From Sipunculus nudus (taxonomy: Eukaryota > Annelida > Sipuncula > Golfingiida > Sipunculidae), in the NCBI GenBank assembly GCA_026874595.1, contig CM049311.1, positions 70,602,453-70,666,452 on the forward strand: a stretch of 64,000 bases of DNA, written 5' to 3'. A program made the position numbers and the translations under genes. The notes beneath the pieces were generated by a model, which did no database searches, was not told the DNA's origin, and saw nothing but the letters and a program-made list of their open reading frames with translations. This document shows positions 1-10,136 of this stretch, piece by piece (within the stretch, counting starts at the first letter, position 1; each line of letters opens with the position of its first letter).

Positions 1-1325
1 TTTCAAGATAACATTTCCTATTTGGTGGCCCATTTTTACAAAATACCACATTTTCTACAAAAAGCTGATGCTGTTGCCCCTCTATGCACCAACATGAAGC
101 TAAGAACATATTCTTTTCAGTGGTGCTATTAGCAATAGGGTGTGGAAAAATCAAGAGTCAGCAGCAGGCCCTAAAGTTACATATTGATGTAATTTCTGAA
201 TGTCCCCTACCTGTGAAGGGTTGATCAGTTAACCTACATAAAGCTTAATCGGCACACAAATGCTATGAGTACCACATACTACCATTTTATTTGTTGAACC
301 TATACATGCATGGCTATTGACCATGTTATTATTTAGCTGAATTCTGGGTCATGAAAAGAAAAAGCTGCTACAAGGTAATTATGTTCCTTTCCATTTTCCA
401 GATTGACTTGAATTTTTCTGTCTTGCTAGATTGCCCAAAAGTTATAATATGATTAAAAATGTTTAATGATACAATATTTATAAGTTTTTCTTTCAGGCAA
501 AGTAAACATTAACACTGTTGATCATTGCTGAATTTACAGCCACTGTCTCAATTTTGATGAATGCTTTTTTTATAAAATTGAAGAGAGGTTTGCTGTACTC
601 AACCAAAACATTTCAACTAATCAAATATTTTTTTACTATTGGAGTCTATCACACAAAAGCTCCTAAATTAAGCTTTAATTTGGTAATATGCCTTTCTACA
701 TGTCATTTACATATACTGTAAACACCAATTAATTAACAATTTGATACATAACACACTATGTTTTATAACAACCCATAAACCATTCATAACCATATGTATG
801 AATTTCATCTGAATTTGACATCAGAAGATCAAGAACACTCTTCATAAAGGTCATGAGCACTTTAACTTTAAAGGGCTTGGTCCTCTGACTTTTTTTTCCT
901 TTGAGGTTTTTCTGACATATTCACTTTCATCACAAAAGAAAAAGCATAATAATTTGGGAATTTGTTTCACTAAGGATCAGATAATTTCATTAGGTACTGT
1001 TTTGATTCCCAAAGAGAAATCAAATCTGGTTCAATTTACAGGTTAATCAAGAGTGGGTTTTTAGTCCACCTTGAATGATTTCTTTTTACATGTACATGTA
1101 TTAGTGCCATTTCACCATAAAAGATCAAGACGTCATTTTGAACATTACTGACCACCAATATATCATTGATGTACTGTTTTAGTTATATTATTGATGTGAG
1201 GCCCTTTTTTAGTTAAATAATTTGTCTACTTAAATGTCAAAATATGCAAGACTCCATGTTCTTAATTATTTATTTCCAACAACCTTTGTTTCTATGATTT
1301 GTAATGATTTCTTTACTTTTCTTAG
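1..1325 (+). other. AT-rich sequence, probable intron
   Basis: If the exon at 1326 is real, this stretch is intron of the same plus-strand gene. Several acceptor-like TTTCAG strings occur (for example near 112-119 and 490-496), but none is followed by an open segment ending in a good donor. I found no other exon and no repeat in it. The preceding exon probably lies outside the window. Confidence 0.35.
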
Positions 1326-1398
1326 AACCAGTATGAAGAAATGGTGCAGAAAGTATAAGGAGAGCCCAGATATCTCCAGCCCTTGCAAGAATTGTCTG
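1326..1398 (+). CDS. Putative penultimate coding exon of an unrecognised gene
   Basis: A pyrimidine-rich acceptor ending TTTTCTTAG (to 1325) opens a 73-nt exon that closes at a good donor, CTG|GTAAGC (1399). One base completes a codon from the previous exon, then 24 codons follow: a basic segment beginning TSMKKWCRKYKESPDISS and ending with a C-x2-C pair (PCKNCL). The exon ends in phase 0, matching the phase-0 acceptor at 2007. The peptide is hydrophilic and charged, unlike the hydrophobic peptides read from random A+T-rich sequence. I do not recognise the protein. The open frame extends on both sides of the exon, but those flanks are A+T-rich and look intronic. The exon call is inference from splice signals, phase and composition. 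Confidence 0.5.
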
Positions 1399-2006
1399 GT
1401 AAGCATATTCAGTTTATCATATAAAGGAACATTTAAATCTTTTAGCAAATGGGAAATGTTATGAATTGTAAGTTTTTTTTTATCAAATAGCTGGAACTTA
1501 CCATATTTGAAGTGCAAATTTGGTAGTTAACATTTATTGTGCATATGGGATATTAATATAACTGCTTACATGTTACAATTGTTTCAACTGAGTAACCTAC
1601 TTTCTGAACCTATGAGCATCTTTAGGCCACAGTGTCTGTCCCATGACCAGTATATTTAATAATCTGTAATGTTTGTATACACTCTGTATAACTGGAAAAC
1701 TCTTCCTCTGTCAGTAATTGAGAAGTCCAACTGTATTTACTTATAGTCCTAAATGTTAAACAGGCATATTTTCAGAACATTTAAAACCCCTATATAGAGA
1801 GCAGATGTACTTTCAGTGAAATAAATTCTTTTCCTTTTTTGACTTGTGTGTTGCCTCCAGATAAGGTAAACTAATGTTAATGTTAAGAAAAGCAATACTA
1901 AGCATCAATGTCAAAAGATTATCTTTAAACTTATTTAATAAAATAATTAATTTGAGCAATAATGACTACATGTGTATACTTAGACTGGTAACATTTGTTT
2001 TTGCAG
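1399..2006 (+). other. Putative 608-nt intron
   Basis: The stretch starts GTAAGC and ends in a pyrimidine-rich TTTGTTTTTGCAG. It is A+T-rich with no repeat or other open segment that I can support. Confidence 0.45.
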
Positions 2007-2081
2007 GTCAAACAGGAGGGGACAGAAAAGGATTTAGAGTGTGGCAAGGGTGTATATTTCCTTCCAGCCTTCATTCCCTAA
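2007..2081 (+). CDS. Putative terminal coding exon with stop codon
   Basis: After the acceptor TTTTTGCAG (to 2006), the phase-0 frame reads 24 codons and then TAA at 2079-2081. The peptide begins VKQEGTEKDLECGKG and ends YFLPAFIP. Joined in phase to the exon at 1326, it gives a 48-residue C-terminal tail with four cysteines. Only one of the three frames continues in phase from the previous exon, and that frame ends cleanly. A poly(A) signal lies 83 nt after the stop. Splice phase, stop and poly(A) signal together support a real 3' gene end. The family is not recognised; a short-tailed cysteine-containing protein is all that can be said. Confidence 0.5.
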   Translation, partial: VKQEGTEKDLECGKGVYFLPAFIP

Positions 2082-2195
2082 AATGACAACACTCTCAAAT
2101 CTGACTGAACCAGGGAGTTTTAAAAATCTTATGAAAATATTATTTTCAGTTTACAAATGTGTAAATAAACATTAATTTTGGCTATTGTATTTTCT
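2082..2195 (+). other. Putative 3' untranslated region
   Basis: A+T-rich sequence follows the TAA and reaches a poly(A) signal, then a GT/T-rich stretch near 2190-2220 of the kind found downstream of cleavage sites. The exact cleavage position cannot be read from sequence. Confidence 0.4.
2164..2169 (+). terminator. Poly(A) signal AATAAA
   Basis: A canonical AATAAA stands 83 nt after the putative stop codon, followed about 25-50 nt later by T/GT-rich sequence. The motif is common by chance in A+T-rich DNA, so its weight comes from its position. Confidence 0.4.
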
Positions 2196-2306
2196 TACTT
2201 TTATGTTTCATGTGTTTGCGTCCATATGACTGTATGAAGTTGATGACCCCCAGTGTGACTGCAGGCCAGCATTGATTTCAAGGAATTGCACAGTGCAGGA
2301 AGCTCA

Positions 2307-2321
2307 CCACACACACACACA
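2307..2321. repeat. Short CA dinucleotide run
   Basis: A run of about seven CA units. No other feature is associated with it. Confidence 0.8.
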
Positions 2322-2461
2322 AACCTTAATTTCTATCATCTAACGTTATTGCTTGTTGAATAAAGAAAAGAGTAAACACCTTTCAAAACAGAACATACAA
2401 CAGATAGTAACTGAGCTATTGACAAACAGCACAGAAGGTGCCTACACTGGACTTGTATGTG

Positions 2462-2850
2462 AGTTATATGTCATTAATAAGGGACATATATGGCACTTAT
2501 AAGTCCCATATATGTCACATATATGTCACATATATGGGAGTTATAAGGCACATATATGGGAGTTATAAGGCACATATATGGGACATATATGGGAGTTAAA
2601 AGGGACATATATGGGACATATATGGGAGTTATAGGGGACCTAAATGTGGAAGCCTTATAAGTGACATATAAGGCCCATATATGTGACATAAAAGGCTCCT
2701 ACCTAATTTGCATATAAAATCCATATACCAGACATATATGTGACATATATGGGAGTTATAAGGTTGGATATAAGGGACATATATGGCACATATATGTGCC
2801 TTATATGTGCCATATAACTTTCACATGTATGGGACTTATAAAAATTTTCG
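2462..2850. repeat. 11-bp-phased CATATATG minisatellite
   Basis: From about 2515 to 2640 the sequence parses into consecutive 11-mers of two kinds, ACATATATGGG and AGTTATAAGGC, mixed as singles and pairs. On either side the same words appear in the opposite orientation (CCCATATATGT, CCTTATATGTG), so the block is rich in dyads. The in-frame peptides it yields (IYVPYM repeats) only reflect the repeat. Confidence 0.85.
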
Positions 2851-3187
2851 GTAAGGGAAGGGAGGACTTGAAATGTAGTGAAAGTGGAACATAATTAGGA
2901 AACTGAAGGAAAAAGTAGGGAAAATGTAGGGCTGGAACTGAACATGTAATGACATTATTCATGCATGCTCATTATTGAAAAAAAAAAAGTATTTATGCCT
3001 GCATGTAGAGAAGATATAAGTTTCTGAGAGACTAGCTTATTTGGTCTTTTATTACTGTGTTGATACCACATTGCATGGTGCTAAGAATAGACCATAAAAC
3101 TTAAGTTATAACAGCACAAGCAAACTTTCACAGCGAATTCACTTCATATATTCAAATTTCATTTCACAAAAGAAAACAAAACAGCAG

Positions 3188-3383
3188 GATCAAATGGAAA
3201 TTTTGAAGAAATTTGGAAAAATAAAACAGAGACATGAGAAGTAGGGAAAATATGACTGCTGGAAAGCCTGAATTATAAAATGGATCAAAATGATCAAATG
3301 GAAATTTTGAAGAAATTTGGAAAAATAAAACAGAGACATAAGAAGTAGGGAAAATATGACTGCTGGAAAGCCTGAATTATAAA
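3188..3383. repeat. 92-bp direct duplication
   Basis: Positions 3188-3279 recur at 3292-3383 with a single visible difference (GACATGAGAA against GACATAAGAA). A 12-bp spacer separates the copies. Near-identity indicates a recent local duplication. Confidence 0.95.
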
Positions 3384-3428
3384 CATTTCTTTAGTTTGAA
3401 TTATTAAAGTAGATGTGGGTAAAATTAA

Positions 3429-3786
3429 AGGGCCCACTCACCAATCTGACCCTTATAAACTAATGGTAATCCCCTGGTGCTTTTATAAAAATAGACCAGA
3501 AAAAATGGATATCACTGATATAAACCAGAACTTTGCAAAAGGTGTTTTGCAACAAGTGACCTTTCTACCTCCACATGTGCAACCTTCCACCTTAGTTTAC
3601 ATGTTTTACCTTTTTGTCAACATTGGTGTGTTAATAAACATGTTGTTGATAAACAAATTAATACATACTTCATTAAGACACTATGAGAACTTTTCATGTC
3701 CAGACTTTACCCTTAGATCATTAATATATACACAGAGGAAACAAATCACATAAATTCTTTTTCAAGAGGTAGGTGAGTGGGCACCT
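3429..3786 (+). mobile_element. TTAA-flanked MITE, copy 1
   Basis: TTAA at 3425-3428 and TTAA at 3787-3790 flank an element of about 358 bp. Its ends are inverted repeats: left AGGGCCCACTCACC, right (reverse complement) AGGTGCCCACTCACC. The interior matches the reverse complement of 59696-60130, so the boundaries are supported by a second copy. There is no transposase; the 112-codon frame inside is an incidental frame of the repeat. TTAA duplication is typical of piggyBac-superfamily transposons, but the superfamily is inferred from the target site alone. Confidence 0.75.
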
Positions 3787-3790
3787 TTAA

Positions 3791-5700
3791 GCAGCATGTA
3801 TACAGTGTATTCTCTTTCGATTGAAACCCATGGATTCACAGGTCTATATAACCAACAAAAACATAAATTTTCTATTCCTCTATTAAGTTTCTTTTCACTC
3901 GAAAATAGCTTAATGTAATAGAATATCCCCTCACAAGTATTGTCTAGATCAGATATATTTGTTATTATGTGTTTAATGTTCGATGCTGTATAAAAGCTTG
4001 TCAAGTAATTTGTCCTCAGGTAACCCTTAATTTCCTCATTGTGATAACCTGAAAATAACTCTTGTGGCCCTGATGACAGTGACAGAACAAGTTTGCAATT
4101 TGCATCATTAGAGAGAAAATCAATCATATATTAATACATTTCCAGGCAGCTTTTCTGGTATATCTTAGGCATTATAACAAATATAGCTTGCATAACCAAC
4201 AATGTTTTGTGACTGAATAACCCGGGGCTGCTTACTTCAACAGAAATAGTCAACTGAGCATGAACAATTGGTCATTAATTAGTACTTACACACACTATGA
4301 TTCTTGCCTGCTGATATGGGTTACTGTTGATTCCGAACATTTCAATAGGATGAACAGTAGCCCCCCATTAACCCTGATGAATTAGTAACTGAATATTTCC
4401 ATGGCATTGGAGAAAGAAAAACGTCTCGATTGCAATCTTACCATAAGGACCCAGCCTTCTGTGTTAAAAAAGGTGAGCACCTGCTGGTTTGAAGCAATTA
4501 AAAGTCATTCACCATCATCTTTGGTGAATTATGCGCAACAGCCACATGTTCACATGTCCTACACCAATGTGCTTTTGCCGTCACATGAAAACTGCCCCCA
4601 GAGCATACTCTGCTGCATCAAACTTGTGTGAACTAAATCAGATTCTAATCCATAAATTGAAGTTTCTTAAATAATTAGAAAACTAAAGATACCTCAAGTT
4701 CATATATCCAAGTTTTCTAATTTATCCCTTCCTTTTCTACAACTCAGTCATCATATTCAAGATTCCTTAAAAAAGACATGAACCCCGATCAACATGACTC
4801 AATCAATCTTGCTTGAATATCAAAATTTCCTGGAGAATCATAAATTAAATGACCAGTTGCTCATATATCTTTGCTATATAATAATTTAAACGAATAAAAC
4901 ATTGTTACATTAGAATTTAGATGTTGAACAAAACTTTTATCATCACCAATTATGGGAATGCTAAATATCCACATTCTTTGCAAGCAGCCCTGAATGGGAA
5001 AGTGAAGGATAGTAACTTTGTACAATAAATGTTACATGAACAAAAAATAATCATTTATATTGGTTTCTTAGCCAATTCTAAAATTTAATGGGTTCTTTGA
5101 AAAACTAAGGACTATAATGTCTGTGAACCCAAATATGGTGAAAATTAGCTCTCTTTGGTTCCTTACCAATTCATCAATTAATACAGACAAATATATACAG
5201 GTGGAAAAAATCCTCCTTCCTGAACTGTGGCTGAGGTTGTTAAGGAAGAAGGTTTATTATACAACACATTAATATGTGTAGTACCATAACTCTCAGCAAA
5301 GCCTGTTCAAACGTGCACAAAAGATCACCTGCCTGACTGGACAGATGATCTTTCAAAGCTTTTTTTTATTATACCATGATGTATCCCACGACATTAATTT
5401 CCACAGACAAGGTAGGAAATAATGAATGTGCAAATCTAGGTGTCTTTAGGCTTGTTTGGAAATTTCATTGGAAGTTGAATTCTGAAGAGGTCAGTATTCT
5501 TAGTGATATAGATGTGTGCTAGATGATTATTAATTTTTTATCATCGGCAAGCCTCTGAAACCTGAATGTAGGTATATCGTCTTGTCCGGAAATACCAAAG
5601 AGTTCTGAGGCATGGAAAACATAAAATCTACTGGACCCAGGTTTGAGATCAGGCTCCGGTAAAGTATGGTAAAGTAAATAAATATATAACATAGAGTATA
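3791..5700. other. Stretch without supported gene or repeat
   Basis: A minus-strand open frame of about 100 codons abuts the MITE end (3791-4127), but a few frames of this length are expected by chance in 64 kb of A+T-rich DNA. A plus-strand ATG frame at 4401-4472 ends exactly at a strong donor, AAG|GTGAGC, and could be an initial exon; nothing else supports it. Confidence 0.4.
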
Positions 5701-6335
5701 GAATATTAATATATTCTGTCTGTCTGGGTGCTCAATATCATGTTTTTGGTCCATAACTAGCATGATCCAATTTAAGGTGTCTAAGGTGAATTGCCAAAGA
5801 TTGCCATTTTCAGCCCATAAGTCACACAATATGGGTCACCATGACCTAATTTCAGATTCTCAAGGACACTTAACCAGGACCTCCGTGAATTTTATGTTAA
5901 AAGATTCTACTCCAAATGGATACAATGAGTGCCCTGTCTGACTGTCTGGGTGCTTATACAACATCTTTTCTGAAGGGTCGTAAAATATAGGTCATGGTGA
6001 CCTAATTTCAGTTTTCCACAGACATTTGCCGAGGACGTCTCGGAATGTTTCATTAGAAGATTCTAGGCATTAAAATACAATGTATGCCCTGCCTGACTTT
6101 CTAGGTACTCAAAATTCGTTTTCGGCTTGTAGGTCATAAAATGTAGGTCACCATGACCTAATTTCAGGTTTCCAAGACGATTTGCCTAGGACCTCCCTGG
6201 ATGTACAGTTTCTAGGTCTAATGGTTATGATTTGTGCCCTGTTAACGGAAGGTCGGCCAGACTGCTGGATGGCTGGACAACGGGACGGACGCCTGACAAT
6301 GGGTGATCGCTATAGCTCAGATGACTGATAAGGAT
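5700..6335 (+). repeat. 156-bp tandem repeats with element-like 3' tail
   Basis: The word GGTCACCATGACC (or GGTCATGGTGACC) recurs at 5834, 5990 and 6146, a spacing of 156 bp, with similar flanks such as CCTAATTTCAG and AGGACCTCC. The array is followed by a GGACGGACG-like run and a tail ATCGCTATAGCTCAGATGAC near 6307-6327. The same units and tail recur at 44.29-44.93 kb, so this is a dispersed element with a tandem core. Its 5' end was not identified. Confidence 0.75.
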
Positions 6336-8520
6336 TAACTAAAAGGCTTCTTTAACCAGCTATCAAATAGTTTGGCTGTTTGAACAAGAGAAAATATAAA
6401 ACTATATCAAAAGACTGGTCGCATGATCCCTGAAATTTCCCTGGTTTTAGACATCCTCAGACTTTAGGCATTTTCCTGTTTGGCAAAACAGAAATTCATT
6501 TTCAAGGTTAATTTCCCTGTTTTTCAGAATGGCTTGATACCTTGTTGAAACAATTCTTACTGCAATGTTATATTCTAACTGTCCAACAGGTAGCCAGGCA
6601 TTTTGATTGATAAAGACTTGTATTACAAAGAAATGCAAAAACTTGCTGCTTAAAAATAACAGAACCCATGTAACTGATTAAAAATTAGTAAAAAAAAAAC
6701 AAAAATGAAATTACAAGAAACATTAAATTACAAGCAAATTCTTCCCTCATATAAATGATAACTTTAAAGTTACTTAAGACATACCTGATGGTTAAAGTGA
6801 TAGAAATATAAATTAAAACCACTTGGATTAAATTTCCTCCACTATTTGTGTGCTGTTAGTGTAGATTGATTTCAGTTTGTCCATCCATATTAAATGACTC
6901 ACCAATTCATGGGACATTCAACAGGACTCAGCTTTCCTAACATTCTTAGCTTGCCTGCTGGTTTTAAATTACCCGTCAGGACAGATTTCATTAGAAATGC
7001 CGAGGGTAGCAACTCGTGTATAAAAAAATGCTTCCATGCATAATAAAGTCAAGGCAGTTTCCCTGCGGGCCAGATTGGAGAAGTTTTGTTTCATTTCTCT
7101 TCCGTGATCAATCATTCACCTTTTCTACAACTGAAACATATATTACTTTGTCAACAAGCAGGCCTGGTTAAAAATCAGGCCAAATCGAAGGTAATGGGAC
7201 AATACTTTTTTTTTAAACCCTCGTGCAGGATCTGTGTAAATCAGCTTGGGGTGACTGTCCTACCGGAGTACCAAATCAGTGCTAATAGTCTTTCATGACT
7301 TGTCTTGTTAATGATCCAAGTTACTCTTTGTGCTGAAGTTGGGTGACATGATTTATAGTCATACTGTTGGGGGGGGGGGGGTTACCCATTGGTGAAATAG
7401 TGTCAATTTCTTAAGGTTTTATGGGGAAAAAATGGAAAGTTCCCCCCTTAGGACACATTTGGCATTGTTCCCAACAGACAAGGAAAGACAGTCAGACTCC
7501 TCCACAGAGGAGTGGCCACCCTTTGCCAGAGGTTGTTTCTACTTGAAACGAATCTCTCTTGTTTGGGCACAATGGGATGGGCAGACTACTTGAATTGATT
7601 CTTATCCAACACACTTGAATGGACTACATTTTCCTCTTCACTGCATTTATATGTATGTGGCTGGTGTATTTAGAAGCCACCTTGCATTGTGGAGGTCAGA
7701 TTTTGACTCCAACAATCTCTAAACAACAAATTCATACTCTTGTGAGTCCTAGTCTGTGCAGTGTGAGGAGTTACATCAGAATCATCCATCAGATACTGAT
7801 TTTTTATATTTCTTTTCAGAAACAATATAGATCCATGCGTCATTAACTGTTGGTATTAAATGCTGTGTATCCATACTCTGAATCATCAACATAATATTTT
7901 TATACAAATTAAAAGGGAACAAGATTAAATCTGCAAACACACCACAATTTTATATGAGATGCTAAACTCTTTCAACCAGATAACTTACGCCATAGCCATT
8001 AAAAATTCACTGACTTTTCCTCGACTTCCCAAAATATCAAAGAATTCCCTGACTTTTTCTGAAATTCCCTGACTTTCCCTGACAAGGAAAAATATAATTA
8101 ACTGCTACTAGGCTATAACAAACTAAAAAGAAAAAAAGGTATGTTAACTGGTCAGAACTAATAGGAAACCTAAAAAAACCAAGCCTGTCCTACATCACAG
8201 AAAAAAAATGTATCAAATGAGGTTTCAGGCAAAGAGTAATACCAACATACTGACCTCATCCCTATATGTCTTTTTTTTCTATCATAGACAGATCAGGTCA
8301 CATAACGTCTCTTCAAAAACAAAAATCTAGGAAGTGGACCAAATTAGAAAACAAGGCCTACAGGCCTAATGCGAACCTGTGCAAAGTTTGAGAGTATGAA
8401 TGGAGGTTTATTTTTTAAATTTAATATTGATCCTTTTAAGTCCTGCATATCTACTTTAGTCATTATGATTTCAGCAAAATGGACATTTCAGACCTGCAAG
8501 TTTCAGACCATGACATTTTA
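6336..8520. other. Stretch with only minor repeats
   Basis: A+T-rich DNA with a 12-nt G run at 7370-7381. CCCTGAAATTTCCCTGG-like words near 6428-6445 and ATTCCCTGACTTTTTC-like words at 8043-8082 suggest two remnants of one dispersed repeat. No gene was seen. Confidence 0.4.
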
Positions 8521-9245
8521 AAACTAGAATATGGGTAGTCAACAAGCGACTATGTGTATCCGCAGACATCAGAGTTGGACGGGTGAAGTGAGGCATGGAT
8601 TAAGTGGCAAGGGGAATAGAATGAGGTGTGTTGCATATTAGCATGGATGTCTGCATTGTAAACGTGAATGTAGGTGGCGCCACCTGTCATAAAATCAAGA
8701 AAGCTGTCCAGGATGTATAAACCTGCAAACTTTCAGGTGGAAAAGTCAAACCACTGCTGAGATATGAGTGATTTTATCCTAAGGCAGATGAACAGATGGA
8801 TGCTTGCATTAATGGTTGCAGGTGCACCACCAGTTTTGCCTATGATGAAGAGCTATGTGAGATCTATACACATGCCAAATTTTGGCCCAATTGGTCAAAT
8901 GGTTCCCGAGATATGAGCTTGGATGTCTGCAGAGTAAACGTGAATGTAGGTGGTGCCACCTGTCATAAAATCGAGAAAGCTTCTGAGATATGAGTGTTAT
9001 TATCCCCACGCAGATGAACAGATGGACGCTGTGCAAAAATGGTTGCAGGTGGCACCACCATTTTTAGTGTATGTAACAAAGCTATCAAAGGGCAACATTT
9101 GTGCAAAATTTTTAGCTAATCAGTCAAACGGTTCGGGAGATATGCGGGGAAACAGACGCACAAATGGACGCTGGGCAGCGATGAAAGGTCAGAGGTCAAC
9201 CAAAAATGAGGGTGAAGCAGTTCACATGTGACCTGATGATAAACC
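8521..9245 (+). mobile_element. Tandem-core element family A, copy 1 (3'-truncated)
   Basis: The 5' end AAACTAGAATATGGGTAGTC is followed by a small hairpin (GTAGTC 8535-8540 with GACTA 8548-8552) and the subterminal motif GTATCCGC (8556-8563). It matches the complete copy at 50095-51853 unit by unit, including the AGGTGGCGCCACCT palindrome at 8672-8685 and its variants near 8946 and 9048. The match stops near the shared word TTCACATGTGACC at about 9232. The CGG run and 3' hairpin of the other copy are missing here. No protein is encoded; the short frames on both strands are repeat-derived. Confidence 0.8.
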
Positions 9246-9328
9246 CTATTCACTTAAAATGCAAACCAAGTTTTTTCAAACAGTTGAAAGATATAGTTCC
9301 AATAATCTTGGAATTCTGCGTCTAGACA

Positions 9329-9340
9329 CCCCCCCCCCCC
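9329..9340. repeat. 12-nt C run
   Basis: A simple mononucleotide run. Confidence 0.8.
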
Positions 9341-9639
9341 AGCCAGGTCAGTTGCCATGGTGATGTCTGGACCCCCACCTGTTTGTACTGAGTAACCTCT
9401 TGACTTGGCTGCTGAAAGTCAGCATGTTGTCAAATCTGTTTTCAAATACAGAAAGCCTTTTTCAATTGGCTGCAATGTTTTTTTAAAACTGTATTTACCC
9501 AATCTATTCTTTTAATACTGGCAGAACCCTACCATAGAATAATTCTTGTAAAGTTTAAACCAATCAGCTTAACAGTTTCATCATAAATCATTGTACAAGC
9601 TAGAAGAGTTTAAAATTACATTTTCATTTGTAAAAAACA

Positions 9640-10136
9640 CATCAATGTAGGTGACGCCACCAATACCTCAAAATGAGATATGACATATGTGACAAACATT
9701 GGTATAAAATTTGGTGATTATAGCTCTAGCCGTTTCTTTTATTTTAATTAAAGTGTGCTTTTTTGGACAGATGACTAAGTTCAACCCCTGTAACTCGGCC
9801 AAAAATCTCCGAACTGAAACCATTCGAAGAAACTTGAGAGAGATTGTTCAAGGGATCATTTCTGTGAAATATTGGACAATTTGGCTGGACAGTTTCAGAG
9901 AAGAATATTTTTTAAAGGTTTTTAAGCTTTTTCTCTATAAATTCTAAATTAATGCAGATACCCAATGATAAACTCCAGGGCATCAAGTTTCACATGTGAC
10001 TAATTCTTACATGTAATTTGAAGCAACGGTTTCTGACTTACAGCCATGGACGGCGGAAAGCCAGCCCTGGACGGCGGACGGCTGACGATGGACGGATGAC
10101 GCTGCACCATCGCATAAGCTCACAGGTTCGCTAAAA
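9640..10136 (+). repeat. Degenerate tandem-core element remnant
   Basis: It contains AATGTAGGTGACGCCACC near 9644-9661, a diverged form of the palindrome found in families A-C. It ends in a GGACGGCGGA/GGACGGATGACG stretch (10049-10103) and a tail reading ATAAGCTCACAGGTTCGCTAAAA. The GGACGG run followed by a GCTAAAA end resembles the 3' ends at 38.85 and 44.93 kb. No convincing 5' end was found, and the 3' hairpin is weak. Confidence 0.45.

Noticed and set aside
2474-2689. Minus-strand frame with IYVPYM repeats
   Set aside because: Direct translation of the 11-bp CATATATG repeat.
2500-2830. CArG-box-like sites (CC, six A/T, GG) in the CATATATG block
   Set aside because: The units read ACATATATGGG and so usually lack the second C; the similarity follows from the repeat unit.
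3762-4127. 121-codon minus-strand frame next to the MITE
   Set aside because: It runs into the MITE end, has no recognisable domain or splice context, and its length is within chance for about 128 kb of A+T-rich strands.
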